64,000 bases of DNA, taken from NCBI GenBank assembly GCA_041394725.1, contig JAWKHR010000010.1, positions 91,150 through 155,149 on the forward strand, in the 5' to 3' direction. The first letter of the stretch is position 1. Each line of letters begins with the position of its first letter. The notes beneath the pieces were generated by a model. That model ran no database searches. It had not been told where the DNA came from and was given only the letters and a program-made list of their open reading frames with translations. Below are positions 50,705-60,108 of this stretch, piece by piece. The position numbers and the translations under genes are program-made. Source of the DNA: JAWKHR01 sp041394725. GTDB taxonomy: Bacteria > Acidobacteriota > Vicinamibacteria > Vicinamibacterales > SCN-69-37.

Positions 50705-52602
50705 GGCCGCGGTGGTTCGCGGTGCGCGTCGTCGTCGTGTCCGCGGCCGTCGTCGTGGCGGCCGCGGCGACAGGGACGCCCGTCCCGGGGGCGACGGCCC
50801 GTCCGGCCGGCGGGCAGCAGTCGCGCGATGCGGTCGGACCGCCGACGACGGGCACCGCGGTGATCGCGGGCGTCGTCGTGGACGATCAGGAGCCCGCGAA
50901 ACCGGTGCGGCGCGCGGTGGTCACGCTGAGCGGCGAAGGGCTGCGGCCCAGCCGCGGCGCGATTACCGATGACGACGGCCGCTTCGAGCTGCGGGGCCTG
51001 CCGGCGGGGCGGTTCACGCTCATGGCCGAACGCGGCGCCTACGTCACCTCCGCGTATGGCGCGAAGCGGCCGGGTCGGCCCGGTACGGCGATCACCGTGA
51101 CGGACGGAGCGCAGGTCACCGATGTGCGGGTGCGCTTGTGGCGCGGCGCGGTGGTCTCGGGGGTCCTGCGTGACGAGACGGGTGCGCCGGTCGGCTCGAC
51201 GATGGTCGAGGCCGTGCCCGCGCGAGAGGTCACGATCGGGCTGACGTTCAGCAACAACGGCCTCGCGCGGACCGACGATCGGGGCGAATATCGCATCTTC
51301 GGCCTCGTGCCTGGCACGTACGTCGTTCGCGCCAGCCGCGGCCCGACCGGCATCGCCAGCCGGTCGGAGATCGCCCACTCCGAGGCCGAGATCGACGCCA
51401 TCTTCGCCGCGCTGGCGGCGCGCGGTCGAGGCCCGGCGGCGGTCGCGACGCCGGCGGCATCGGGTGCGTCGGCCGGGATGATTCCGGTGACCGGCACGCA
51501 CGTCAACGCGGCGCCGATCTACTTCCCGGGCACGCCCGTCGTGACCGCTGCCACGCCGATCGTGCTCGCCGCCGGCGAGGCGCGTTCGGGCCTCGACTTC
51601 GTGGTGCGGCGTGTCGCCGTGGCGCAGGTGCGCGGCGTCGTCGTCGGGCCCGACGGCAGTCCCGTCGCGCGGGCGTTCGTCCATCTCGGCTCGACCGTCG
51701 TGCCGACGTCGTTCGCGGGGGCGATGCCGGCCCCGATCGCGGGCACCACCGGGGCCGACGGCTCGTTCGACATCGGCCCGGTGTCACCCGGCGACTATCG
51801 GCTGCTGATACGGGGTGACGTCGGCGGCGCGGGCGGGCCGGCGGGCGCGCTGCCCTGGTGGGCCGACGTGGCCGTCACGGCGACGGGAGCCGACATCGAC
51901 CTGTCCACCGTGTCGCTCCGGCCGGGCCTGACGTTCGCCGGACGCCTGCGGTTCGCCGAGGGCGGCGCGACGCCGCCGGCGGATCTCGCGGGCATGCGGG
52001 TGATCCTCCAGTCGGACACCTTGCCGGTCGCGTCGGGATCGGGTCGGGGCCGCGGCGGCGGGACGAACGTCCGCGTCGTGCAACCCGGGGCCGTGGGTGC
52101 CGACGGCCGGTTCGAGATCACCGGCCTCGTGCCGGGCGAGTACCGGCTCGATGTCGGGGGCGGCGTGCTCGACGGCTCGGGCTGGTGGCTGCGGTCGGCC
52201 ATGTGGCAGGACCGAGATCTGCTCGACGCGCCGCTGCGCGTCGGGCCGGACGCGCCAATCCGCGACGCGACGCTCGTCCTCTCGGATCGACGAACGGAGC
52301 TCTCCGGGACGATCGCGACGTCGGGCGGCGCGGCCGTGACGGATCTCTTCGTGCTGGCCTATCCGGCCGACGCGGCGCTTCGCGCGTCGGCGTCACGCCG
52401 AATTCGCGCCGTCCGTCCCGACAGCGCCGGCCGATTCGTCTTCGACCGCCTGCCCGCCGGCGACTATCTCCTGTGCGCGCTCGGCGACGTGGACGACGGG
52501 GCCTGGAACGAGCCGGGGTTCCTGGACCAGCTCGTGACCGCGTCGATTGCCGTCACGCTCCGCGACGGCGAGTCGAAGGTGCAGGACCTGCAGGTGCGGT
52601 GA
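50701..52602 (+). CDS. Exported carboxypeptidase-regulatory-like repeat protein (paralogue)
   Basis: A 633-residue exported protein (signal about 1-28) built like its upstream neighbour from CarboxypepD_reg-type sandwiches: about 55-120 (IAGVVVDDQEPAKPVRRAVV, DDDGRFELRGLPAGRFTL), 140-220 (VSGVLRDETGAPVGSTMV, RTDDRGEYRIFGLVPGTYVV), 305-380 (VRGVVVGPDGSPVARAFV), then 430-500 and 535-620. The repeated GRFxxxGLPxGxYxL signature is the fold's hallmark. An alanine-rich helical insert lies near 225-265. Overlapping start with the upstream gene (ATGA) implies translational coupling. Probably surface or envelope proteins; partner unknown. Confidence 0.7.
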   Translation: MRPRWFAVRVVVVSAAVVVAAAATGTPVPGATARPAGGQQSRDAVGPPTTGTAVIAGVVVDDQEPAKPVRRAVVTLSGEGLRPSRGAITDDDGRFELRGLPAGRFTLMAERGAYVTSAYGAKRPGRPGTAITVTDGAQVTDVRVRLWRGAVVSGVLRDETGAPVGSTMVEAVPAREVTIGLTFSNNGLARTDDRGEYRIFGLVPGTYVVRASRGPTGIASRSEIAHSEAEIDAIFAALAARGRGPAAVATPAASGASAGMIPVTGTHVNAAPIYFPGTPVVTAATPIVLAAGEARSGLDFVVRRVAVAQVRGVVVGPDGSPVARAFVHLGSTVVPTSFAGAMPAPIAGTTGADGSFDIGPVSPGDYRLLIRGDVGGAGGPAGALPWWADVAVTATGADIDLSTVSLRPGLTFAGRLRFAEGGATPPADLAGMRVILQSDTLPVASGSGRGRGGGTNVRVVQPGAVGADGRFEITGLVPGEYRLDVGGGVLDGSGWWLRSAMWQDRDLLDAPLRVGPDAPIRDATLVLSDRRTELSGTIATSGGAAVTDLFVLAYPADAALRASASRRIRAVRPDSAGRFVFDRLPAGDYLLCALGDVDDGAWNEPGFLDQLVTASIAVTLRDGESKVQDLQVR

Positions 52603-52609
52603 GGGGCCG

Positions 52610-54808
52610 TCACTCGCGCCAGCCGCGGTGCTCGATCCGCACCGTGACGGCGCTCGATCGATCCCGGAGTCCGTACGCGACGTCGAGGCGAACGCCGAGA
52701 TCGGACGCCGGGGAGCGCAGGCGAATGCCGGCGCCGGCGTCCACGAGCAGGGGAGAGGCGTCCCCGGTGCGGCGCGCCCACGCGCGGGCGGCGTCCACGA
52801 ACCCGACGAGGTCGAGGCCGGCGAGCACGCCGCGCCAGACGGGCCGCGAGTACTCCGCGGTGGCGAACGCCAGCCGCCGGCCGAAGGCCTCGCCGGCGAT
52901 CACGCCGTCCTCGAGCAGCGGGTGCGCGCGCAGGAGCGCGGGACGCGCGAGGCCCTCGCCCGCGCCGGGCCAGACGGCGAAGGGCGCGCGCGACGTCGCG
53001 ATGGTCACGCCGCCGTGCGCGGACCACGCGGGCGCCGACCACGTTCGTGAGGATCGCCACGCGAGCGCCGTGCTCGACGAGGCAAAGGCCGGCCCCGTGC
53101 CGGCCCAGGCGCCCGCCGCGCCCCGCCATGACAGACGGTCGTCGAACCAGCGCTGATCGAGCGCGCCCGACACCGTCCCGAACCGGCGTTCGCCGATGCG
53201 GTCGTAGCCGGCGCCGGCGTTCCAGCGCAGCGTGCCCGTCGCCCAGTCGGTGAACGAGAGGCCCGCGTGCCGGCGTGCCTCGCGGGTGCCGCCCGCGTAC
53301 GCCTGCCGTTCCCAGCCGGCATCGATGCGGACGATGCCGGGCATCCAGCCCGGGCCGGGCATCTCGATTGCGAAGCCGATGCGCGGGCGCTCCGACATCC
53401 AGCGGAACGTCCCGCTCCAGACGTCGCCGCCGCCCGAGGGACCGGCGACGTCCAGGCGGACCTCGCGCCGGGCGGCCGCGGTGGCGCCGATGGCCGCCCA
53501 GTCCGGCCAGCGTGACGGGAGCAGCGGCCGCTCGGTCACCGCCGCCTCGATGCTGGCCGTGCGCGGCCCGGCGGCCGGCTCCGTGGCGATCACCTCGGCG
53601 GGCGCGTAGCGCAGCGCGGTGCTCGTCGCGGTGGGCAGCGCCGCGAGGCGTCGTCGCGCCCGCGTGAAGGCCCCGGGCGTCAGCAGCCGGCGTGGCCGGA
53701 GGTCGAGGCGTTCGAGGAGTACCCGCTGGCGCGTGCGCCGCGCGCCCGTGATGGCGACGACGCCGACGGTCGGCGTTCCGGTCCGGTTCCAGGCGGCGAG
53801 CGCGCCGACGTCATCGCCGGCGAGGAAGCGGCTGGTGGCGACGAGATCGGTCGTGTAGGCGTCACCCGGTGCGAGCGCGTCCGCCCGGGCCGCGAGCGCG
53901 GCCGCGTCGCGCCATCGGTGTTCGGTGAAGCGCAGGCCGGCGAGTTCGCGCCAGCCCGCCGGATCCGCGGGGCAGAGCGCGGTCGCCGCCTCGAGGCCGC
54001 GAGCCGCGTCGTCCACCGCGCCGGTCCGCGCGAGCGCGACGGCCTGATCGACCAGGCGCCCGCACACCGCGCCGGTCGTGGGTCGGTCCGGCCCTTCGAC
54101 GGAGTCGGCTTCGACCTCCGTGCCGGCTTCCACGCCGGCCGGCACGCGAGCCGGCGAGAGGGTCCGGCGTCCAGGCGCCACGGTCGCTGTCTCGACGGCG
54201 GGCAGCAGCACGAGCATCCAGCGGTCGGAGGCGGACCACTGCCGTTCGAACCGCGCGATCGGGATCACGAGGAACGGGGCCCGGGCCGGATCGTGGACGA
54301 CGACCTCCGTCGCGGTCGCCGCGACGACGACGACGTAGTGGAACGCGCCGGGGCGATCTTCGACGAGGGCGATGACCGGCCGGCCGCGCGCGATCTCGCG
54401 CGCGAGCGTCGCGGCCGCGGTCGCCGCCGGCGCCAGTGCCGGCGCCGTCGTCCAGCCGCGCGTCCTCGCGGCCCCGACGAGATCCGCGGCGTGGATGCCG
54501 CCGTGGTCCCGGTCCACGAGCGACGCGAAGTCCTCGGGGTACACGTCCGTGGCGCCCCAGTAGCGCATGACCATCGCCAGCGCCGCGCCGCCGCACAGCC
54601 GCTCGGTCTGCGGCAGGTACGGCACGTCGAGCAGGGCGGTGGACGCGGACCGCGGCGTCACCTCCGGGCCGGAGCGCGCCTGCCCGAACGCAGGCGGCGC
54701 CAGGAGCGCGAGCAGGCACACGGCGGTTGCCATCGCGCGCGCGGCGTCCGGGCGCCGGCGTGCGATCGGGACGCGCGGGGGATCCCCGGTGCGCGGTTGC
54801 GAGGTCAC
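52610..54808 (-). CDS. PA2778-like C39 cysteine peptidase fused to an Omp85-like barrel
   Basis: A 732-residue exported protein with an unusual architecture. After a signal peptide (hydrophobic core about 27-41, ending FGQ) a C39-type papain-fold domain spans about 57-200: Gln67, Cys72 in QTERLCGGAALAM, His157 in FHYVVVV and Asp173 in VHDP form a plausible active site. Residues about 235-340 are TPR-like, as in the PA2778 family. The remainder (about 400-732) alternates short strands and ends LAFATAEYSRPVWR, VGFVDAARAW, DAGAGIRLRS, LGVRLDVAYGLRD, the pattern of an Omp85/BamA C-terminal barrel. GTG at 54808 is assumed; ATG at 54733 is an alternative. Directly upstream lies a PA2779-like gene. 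Confidence 0.72.
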   Translation of the reverse strand: MTSQPRTGDPPRVPIARRRPDAARAMATAVCLLALLAPPAFGQARSGPEVTPRSASTALLDVPYLPQTERLCGGAALAMVMRYWGATDVYPEDFASLVDRDHGGIHAADLVGAARTRGWTTAPALAPAATAAATLAREIARGRPVIALVEDRPGAFHYVVVVAATATEVVVHDPARAPFLVIPIARFERQWSASDRWMLVLLPAVETATVAPGRRTLSPARVPAGVEAGTEVEADSVEGPDRPTTGAVCGRLVDQAVALARTGAVDDAARGLEAATALCPADPAGWRELAGLRFTEHRWRDAAALAARADALAPGDAYTTDLVATSRFLAGDDVGALAAWNRTGTPTVGVVAITGARRTRQRVLLERLDLRPRRLLTPGAFTRARRRLAALPTATSTALRYAPAEVIATEPAAGPRTASIEAAVTERPLLPSRWPDWAAIGATAAARREVRLDVAGPSGGGDVWSGTFRWMSERPRIGFAIEMPGPGWMPGIVRIDAGWERQAYAGGTREARRHAGLSFTDWATGTLRWNAGAGYDRIGERRFGTVSGALDQRWFDDRLSWRGAAGAWAGTGPAFASSSTALAWRSSRTWSAPAWSAHGGVTIATSRAPFAVWPGAGEGLARPALLRAHPLLEDGVIAGEAFGRRLAFATAEYSRPVWRGVLAGLDLVGFVDAARAWARRTGDASPLLVDAGAGIRLRSPASDLGVRLDVAYGLRDRSSAVTVRIEHRGWRE

Positions 54809-54824
54809 GGTCCGGGCCCGCGCG

Positions 54825-55226
54825 CTACTTCGCGACGAGCACGACGAGGATCAGGATGAGCAGCAGCGTCGTGACCGAGATGACCACGGCATCACCGCCG
54901 GCGAGCTGCGTTCTGGCGGCACGCGCGGGTTCGGCGAGATCCCGCAGTTCATCGCTCGACAGCGTGCGGACCGCGGAATCCGCGCGGCCGACGTCGAGCC
55001 CCAGCCGATCGGCGACGGTCTTCATCCGATCCGAGTGCAGCACGTCGAGAATGACCTCGCGGTTTCCCGCATCGGTCCGCTGCTGATCCGCGACGGCCTG
55101 TCGCAACGCCTGCGAGTCGGCCACGTGACGCTGCGGCGCGGCCGCGCGGTCCTGCTGCGCGAATGCGGGGGCCGACCACGCCAGCGCGAGCACGAACACA
55201 CCTACCGTACTGATTCGACGCATCAT
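54825..55226 (-). CDS. PA2779-like (DUF6627) small membrane protein
   Basis: A 133-residue protein. Signal-like N-terminus (about 1-24, ending AFAQ), a soluble middle with VLHSDRMKTVADRLGLDVGRADSAVRTLSSDEL...LA, and a C-terminal LAGGDAVV followed by a hydrophobic helix (about 113-132). This matches the PA2779 family: a helix-rich region whose LG(V/L)D...R...LSDxEL pattern precedes a GG motif and a terminal helix. In Pseudomonas the gene stands next to the cysteine peptidase PA2778, as here. GAGG lies 5 bases before the ATG. The GG motif close to the membrane is a possible C39 cleavage site (inference). Confidence 0.72.
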   Translation of the reverse strand: MMRRISTVGVFVLALAWSAPAFAQQDRAAAPQRHVADSQALRQAVADQQRTDAGNREVILDVLHSDRMKTVADRLGLDVGRADSAVRTLSSDELRDLAEPARAARTQLAGGDAVVISVTTLLLILILVVLVAK

Positions 55227-55354
55227 GTTCACCTCGACAGTCAGGAATTCGAAACATCCCGTGGAGGTGCAAGAACAATGCCCCGCCGAAATCCTGAGGT
55301 TTTTCGCGAAAAACCGTGGTTCGGACCGGGGGACCACCTCCGGTACGCCGGGTG

Positions 55355-56413
55355 CTACCGGGTGAGGTCGGGGTGGTCGGCCATGGCCTCCTCACACTCC
55401 GCGTCCGCGACCGCGCAGCTGGCGGTCGTCGTCGCGCGATCCGGAGGCGCCGGGACCGGCGCTGCTGGCGACGCAGATGGGCCCTCGCAGCCGCGGAGGA
55501 AGGCGCCCATCACGGCCGCGATCCCGGCGGCGCTCACGCTGCGACGGTCCGCCTCGAAGTACTCGCCCGGCGCCTGCGGGCCCGTGACGATCTCGTAGGC
55601 CGGGAAATAGATCACGTCCGGATGGGCGCGTGCCGTCTCCTCCGCGGCCACGCGCAGGACGCACTTGCTGTAGGTCGTCGCGACCAGCACGTGCGTGTCG
55701 CGCGCGGTCGCCACGAGCGGCACGGGCGAGACCGTCAGGATGATCCGCACGCGCCGGTTGATCGCGCGCAGGTCGGTGACGAACGCCGAGAGGTCGGCGG
55801 CGACCTCGCGCGCGGAGAAATTGTGAAACCGGTGCCGCGCCGGATCGAAGGAGCCGGCGACCGTCCCCGGGCACGCCGGAAACACTGCGCCGTCGGTCGT
55901 CGAGAGCCACGCCTCGGTCAGCCCGAGCGTGAAGATGCAGACGTCGGCCTGGGAGAAGGCCGCCGCGACGGCCGCCAGGTGCTGACGGGTCAGCGCATCG
56001 AACTCGCGATCGGATCGGGCCGGGTACCGCAGGCCCGGCCGGAAGGGATCGACGACGGCGTCCCCTAGGTGCCATCGATCCTCGGTCGGCGCGAACCGTC
56101 CCGAGGCGCGGCGCAGGAGCTGAAGCAGCTGACGCGCCGTGTAGATGTGACCGTAGGCGGCCGTGAAGCGGTCGTAGCCGAAGCGGTCCTCGCGAGGGAA
56201 GGCCGGGTGCGGCGGCTCGGTGCGGAGGTAGGTGTGGCCCGCGGCCTCGAGCCACGGGACGAGGTTGGCGGCGAAGCAGCTGCCGGCGGTCATCACGCGT
56301 TCGCCCGTCCGCACGAACGGCACGTCCGTGATGAGGTCCGCCGTGGTCCAGCCATTGCTGATGGCGCGCGACCAGAACGAAGTCCGCGGGGCCGCCCGGT
56401 ACGGGTGCGTCAC
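55355..56413 (-). CDS. GSCFA-domain protein (SGNH-like hydrolase)
   Basis: A 352-residue GSCFA-family protein. The name-giving motif GSCFA is at 44-48 with the flanking MTAGSCFAANL. Other typical segments are YGHIYTARQLLQLLRRA, TLGLTEAWLSTTDGAVFPACPGT, FHNFSAREVAADL, ILTVSPVPLVATARDTHVL and ATTYSKCVLRVAAEE, then YFPAYEI. The fold is related to SGNH esterases, with the block-I nucleophile at Ser45. Substrates in characterised contexts are polysaccharides, but here they are unknown. The GTG start overlaps the stop of the preceding SGNH gene (GTGA). A Ser/Pro-rich tail of about 40 residues ends the protein. Confidence 0.85.
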   Translation of the reverse strand: MTHPYRAAPRTSFWSRAISNGWTTADLITDVPFVRTGERVMTAGSCFAANLVPWLEAAGHTYLRTEPPHPAFPREDRFGYDRFTAAYGHIYTARQLLQLLRRASGRFAPTEDRWHLGDAVVDPFRPGLRYPARSDREFDALTRQHLAAVAAAFSQADVCIFTLGLTEAWLSTTDGAVFPACPGTVAGSFDPARHRFHNFSAREVAADLSAFVTDLRAINRRVRIILTVSPVPLVATARDTHVLVATTYSKCVLRVAAEETARAHPDVIYFPAYEIVTGPQAPGEYFEADRRSVSAAGIAAVMGAFLRGCEGPSASPAAPVPAPPDRATTTASCAVADAECEEAMADHPDLTR

Positions 56414-57159
56414 GCCGTCCGCTCCAGGTGCGCGGTCATGAGGGCGCCGAACGCCTCGTTGGCGTGCGTGACGTCGTCGCCCCAGAACTGGCGCTTCAGG
56501 AAGTCGTGGTCGCGGGCCAAGGGCGGGCACTCGACGCTGCGCACGCCGGCCTCGGCGGCAGCCTCGTCGCGCAGGTCCTGGATCACACGCCAGAGCCGGG
56601 CGCGGACGTGTGGCGGCGTGAGCCGGGCCCCCGCCGCGTCGATGCCGATCGCCGCCAGTCGCGTCCTGAAGTGCGCCTCGTTCCGAAGCCGCCGCCGCAG
56701 CGCGTCGTCGTCTCCCTTGGGTGGCGGCGGACCGACGACCACGACGAGGCGCGCGACGGCACGAAGCCGGGCGAGCAGCGGCGCCAGATCGGCGACGTAC
56801 CGCTGGAAATGCGCGCGCACGAGCGATTCCGGCACGAGCCGCGCGTCCGGCGCGATCGGACCGTACGGGCGCGAGCGTGGGATGAAGTCGAACGGCGGGT
56901 CTGGCGCGAAAAGGAACTCGGCGATGTGCTCGTTGCCCAGCCACGAGAGCCAGACCACACGGCCCGGCGCCGCGTCGACGAGCGCGTCCCAGTAGTCCGA
57001 CTCGCGCGGCCAGCCCCCTGTCAGGGCGACCCGGCGGTCGGCGATCCGCACGACGGCCGGGGTGCTGCTTCTGGGCGCTCCGGGCAACCCCAATGCGTAC
57101 GCATGCGAATGTCCCGCCAGCAGGAATTCGGGCGGCATCCGTGACGGGGCTGGTTGCAT
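56410..57159 (-). CDS. SGNH-type hydrolase-like protein, partner of the GSCFA gene
   Basis: A 249-residue protein with SGNH-type marks: LLAGHSHA near 13-20 (block I with Ser18 in place of the GDS serine), LVVVVGPPPP as a central strand, and a C-terminal DDVTHAN (Asp229 and His232) that would complete the triad. Between them lie WLSWLGNEH and helical segments. No export signal is seen. It overlaps the GSCFA gene by four bases, so two SGNH-like proteins are made together, which suggests joint action on an acylated glycan or surface polymer. Start could also be ATG at 57138; neither has a clear ribosome-binding site. Confidence 0.65.
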   Translation of the reverse strand: MQPAPSRMPPEFLLAGHSHAYALGLPGAPRSSTPAVVRIADRRVALTGGWPRESDYWDALVDAAPGRVVWLSWLGNEHIAEFLFAPDPPFDFIPRSRPYGPIAPDARLVPESLVRAHFQRYVADLAPLLARLRAVARLVVVVGPPPPKGDDDALRRRLRNEAHFRTRLAAIGIDAAGARLTPPHVRARLWRVIQDLRDEAAAEAGVRSVECPPLARDHDFLKRQFWGDDVTHANEAFGALMTAHLERTA

Positions 57160-57284
57160 GGCGCGCGCTCACCCGGGCTATCGGCGTGAGCGGCGGCCCA
57201 GGGCGCGGGCGATTCGGCGTCAGATTGCGCCAGATGCGGCCAGAGCCGGCAGGACGGCAGGGCGATCGCGGCGGCCGCGCGCCG

Positions 57285-60017
57285 CTACCGCCGCGGGGCG
57301 AGGCGCTTCAGTTCCGGAAACCAGTTGACGACGACGCGCGCGAGCTGGATGTTGGGGGCCTCGTCGCCGGCATTGGGGAACATCACGAAGCGGCCGTCCG
57401 GCGCCACGTCGTAGTCGGCGAACGTGCTGCCCGCCACCGCCACGCCGCTCAGGCCGCCCATGAAGTTGCCCGACGTCAGCGCGCGCGGCCTCGACGCGGA
57501 AAACGTCGGCCCGTCGGCGATGGTCACCATCATGATGCCGGCGTCCGTCCGGTAGTAGAGTTCGCGCCCGTCGGCCGACCATCGGGCGTAGGCGCCGCCC
57601 TCGTCGGAGACCTGCCAGCGTCCGCCGGCCGGCGGAAACGGGCGGACGTAGACCTCGACGCGCCCGCTCTCGTTCGACTGGTAGGCGACCCAGCGGCCGT
57701 TCGGCGAGAAGGCGGCTTCGGATTCCTGGAACCGCGTGGCGAGAAACGGGACGACCTTCGGCTCCTTCGCCTGGAGATCCATGTAGCCGATGTCCGCGCC
57801 GCCGGCCCACCCGGCGTCCGCATCGGCCGGACCGCCGCGGAGCGCCAGGACGTACCGGCCGTCGGCGGACCAGTCGCTGACGAAGAGCTGCAGGTTCTCG
57901 TGCGTCAACTGCACGGCTTCACCCGAGCCGTCGGCGGCCTTGCGCCAGAGATCGTCGGAGCCGTCGGCGTCGGAGGAGAAGATCAACTCCGAGCTGTCGG
58001 GCGACCACACGGCGGGCCCCTCGATGCCGTCACCGAAGGTCAGCCGCGTCCGGGTCCCGCGCCCGAGGTCGTACACCCACACGTCCCAGTTGCCGCCGTT
58101 GAGCTCGGTCATCGCCACGCGGCGGCCGTCCGGCGACACGCGCGACTCGACGTAGGTTCGCGGCTCGGGCAGCATCGTGGACACCTGCCCGTCGCGGTCG
58201 ACCCACACCGCCGGGTACTGTCCCGGCCCGGACGTCCCGCGCCGGTGGGCGAGGATGCCGTTCTTCGACACGCTGTACTGCGCGCCGCCGCTGCCCGGAT
58301 CGTCGGCCACGCCCTCGGCGACCGGCACGACGCTGCCCGCGACCTGGAGGCTGTTCACGTCGAAGGGGACGGCGAACAGCGTGCCCGCATTCACGAACAG
58401 CAGGTGCCCCGATTCGACGTACCGGCCGTAGTAGCCGCCGCGGTAGACGACCGTCTGCGTGCCGGTGTCGAGATCGACCACCTTGAGGGTCGCCGCGTCG
58501 AAGCCGCCCGCGATCGAGACGTGTGCCGTGAACAGCACGTGGCGACCGTCCGGCAGGAACTGCGGCCAGCGGTGCGTGACCTCGCCGACCGACTCGTCGA
58601 GCGTCGTCACCGGTGTGGCCTCGCCGCCGTCGGCGCTCACCATCATCAGGCCCGAATTCGGCGACGGGGCGAACACGATCCGGCCGTCCGGACCCCAGTC
58701 GGCGCCACGGCTGCGATCCACGTCGATGATCTTGAGCGGCGTGCCACCCGTCGCCGGCACCTTCTGCAGGGACGTCGACAGGGCGAACCCGACCCAGGAC
58801 CCGTCCGGCGAGAAGAACGGGTTGTAGGTGCCGCCGCCGGTCAGCGTGCCGGCGGTCGTGTTGTCCAGGCGCCGGATCTGGAGGCGCGAGTCCTGGTTGT
58901 TGCCGGTCGCCACCACGATCTGACTGCCGTCGGGCGAGAGCACGAGGCTGGACCCGAGCGAGAGATCCCGCAGATCGTCGGCCACGCCGACGGCCATGTC
59001 GAGCCGCAGGGTCGGCGGCGGGGCGGCGTCACCGCCGCGGAAGGCGAACGTGGCACCCAGGGCCAGGGCCAGGATCGCCGCCGTCCCCCATGGCGCCCAG
59101 ACCCGCCACGCGGGAGGCCTGGCCGCGCTGGTGTCGGCCACGGCGCCGGCCGCGGCGTGCGGATCCTCCAGGTACTCCTCGATGGCCACGCGGGCATCGC
59201 CGATGGCCTGGATGCGCCGCGACACGTCCTTGCGGAGGCAGCGCTGGAGCAGGGTGCGGATGCGGGGCGGCGTGCCGGCCGGCAGCTGCGCCCAGTCGGG
59301 ATCGCGGTGGACGATCGCCCCGAGCACGTCGGTCACGGTCTCGCCGGCGAAGGTCCGCTGCGCGGTGAGCATCTCGTAGAGCACGCAGCCGAAGGCCCAG
59401 ACGTCCGTCCGCCGATCGACGCTGCGTCCCCGCGCCTGTTCCGGGCTCATGTAGGCGGCGGTGCCGAGGATCATGCCCGGCTGCGTCGCGGCCAGCTCGG
59501 TCGGCGAATCCGCGAGCCGGGCCGAGCTGCCCGAGCCCTCGCCGGAGAAGATCTTGGCCAGGCCGAAGTCGAGCAGCTTCACCGACCCGTCGTCGGCGAC
59601 CATGACGTTGGCGGGCTTGAGGTCGCGATGCACGACGCCCTTGTCGTGCGCCGACTCGAGCGCGCGGGCGATCTGGAGCGCAATCGGCAGCGCCTCGGCG
59701 AGGGGCATCGGACCGGCGTCGAGGCGCTCATGGAGGTTGCGTCCCTCGGCCAGTTCCATGACGAGGAAGCGGACGCCGTCGGCGTCCTCGAGGCCGTGGA
59801 TGGACGCGATGTTCGGGTGGTTCAGCTGGGCGAGCAGCTGCGCCTCGCGCTCGAGCCGGCGCATGCGCTCGGGATCGCCCGCCACGTCGGGCGGCAGCAC
59901 CTTGATGGCGACCTCGCGCTTCAGCGTCGTGTCTTCGGCCCGGAACACCTGCCCCATGCCGCCCTCGCCGAGCTTGGCGGTGATGGTGTAGTGGTTGAGT
60001 CGCGCGCCGATGTCCAT
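57285..60017 (-). CDS. Ser/Thr protein kinase with C-terminal TolB-type propeller
   Basis: A 910-residue membrane kinase. The catalytic domain covers about 10-285: Gly-loop GEGGMGQVF (18-26), Lys39 in VAIKV, catalytic loop HRDLKPAN (130-137) with Asp132, DFG at 150-152, activation end SPEQARG (191-197) and VWAFGCVLYEML. A transmembrane helix follows at about 305-326, and an external PD40/WD40-like propeller fills 340-905 (repeated LSPDGSQIVVATG, FSPDGSWVGF, FSPNGRWVAYQS). All catalytic residues are intact. It should sense an extracellular or envelope cue through the propeller. ATG with GAAGG 10 bases upstream. The ADOP permease upstream on the same strand ends 92 bases earlier. Confidence 0.9.
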   Translation of the reverse strand: MDIGARLNHYTITAKLGEGGMGQVFRAEDTTLKREVAIKVLPPDVAGDPERMRRLEREAQLLAQLNHPNIASIHGLEDADGVRFLVMELAEGRNLHERLDAGPMPLAEALPIALQIARALESAHDKGVVHRDLKPANVMVADDGSVKLLDFGLAKIFSGEGSGSSARLADSPTELAATQPGMILGTAAYMSPEQARGRSVDRRTDVWAFGCVLYEMLTAQRTFAGETVTDVLGAIVHRDPDWAQLPAGTPPRIRTLLQRCLRKDVSRRIQAIGDARVAIEEYLEDPHAAAGAVADTSAARPPAWRVWAPWGTAAILALALGATFAFRGGDAAPPPTLRLDMAVGVADDLRDLSLGSSLVLSPDGSQIVVATGNNQDSRLQIRRLDNTTAGTLTGGGTYNPFFSPDGSWVGFALSTSLQKVPATGGTPLKIIDVDRSRGADWGPDGRIVFAPSPNSGLMMVSADGGEATPVTTLDESVGEVTHRWPQFLPDGRHVLFTAHVSIAGGFDAATLKVVDLDTGTQTVVYRGGYYGRYVESGHLLFVNAGTLFAVPFDVNSLQVAGSVVPVAEGVADDPGSGGAQYSVSKNGILAHRRGTSGPGQYPAVWVDRDGQVSTMLPEPRTYVESRVSPDGRRVAMTELNGGNWDVWVYDLGRGTRTRLTFGDGIEGPAVWSPDSSELIFSSDADGSDDLWRKAADGSGEAVQLTHENLQLFVSDWSADGRYVLALRGGPADADAGWAGGADIGYMDLQAKEPKVVPFLATRFQESEAAFSPNGRWVAYQSNESGRVEVYVRPFPPAGGRWQVSDEGGAYARWSADGRELYYRTDAGIMMVTIADGPTFSASRPRALTSGNFMGGLSGVAVAGSTFADYDVAPDGRFVMFPNAGDEAPNIQLARVVVNWFPELKRLAPRR

Positions 60018-60108
60018 TCGTGGGTGCCTTCCGGGATTTGGCGGGGGGCCAGGTTCGGCGCTGATCGTATCCGAACACCCGGGAGGGACCAAGGAACCCC
60101 GGCGGGAC

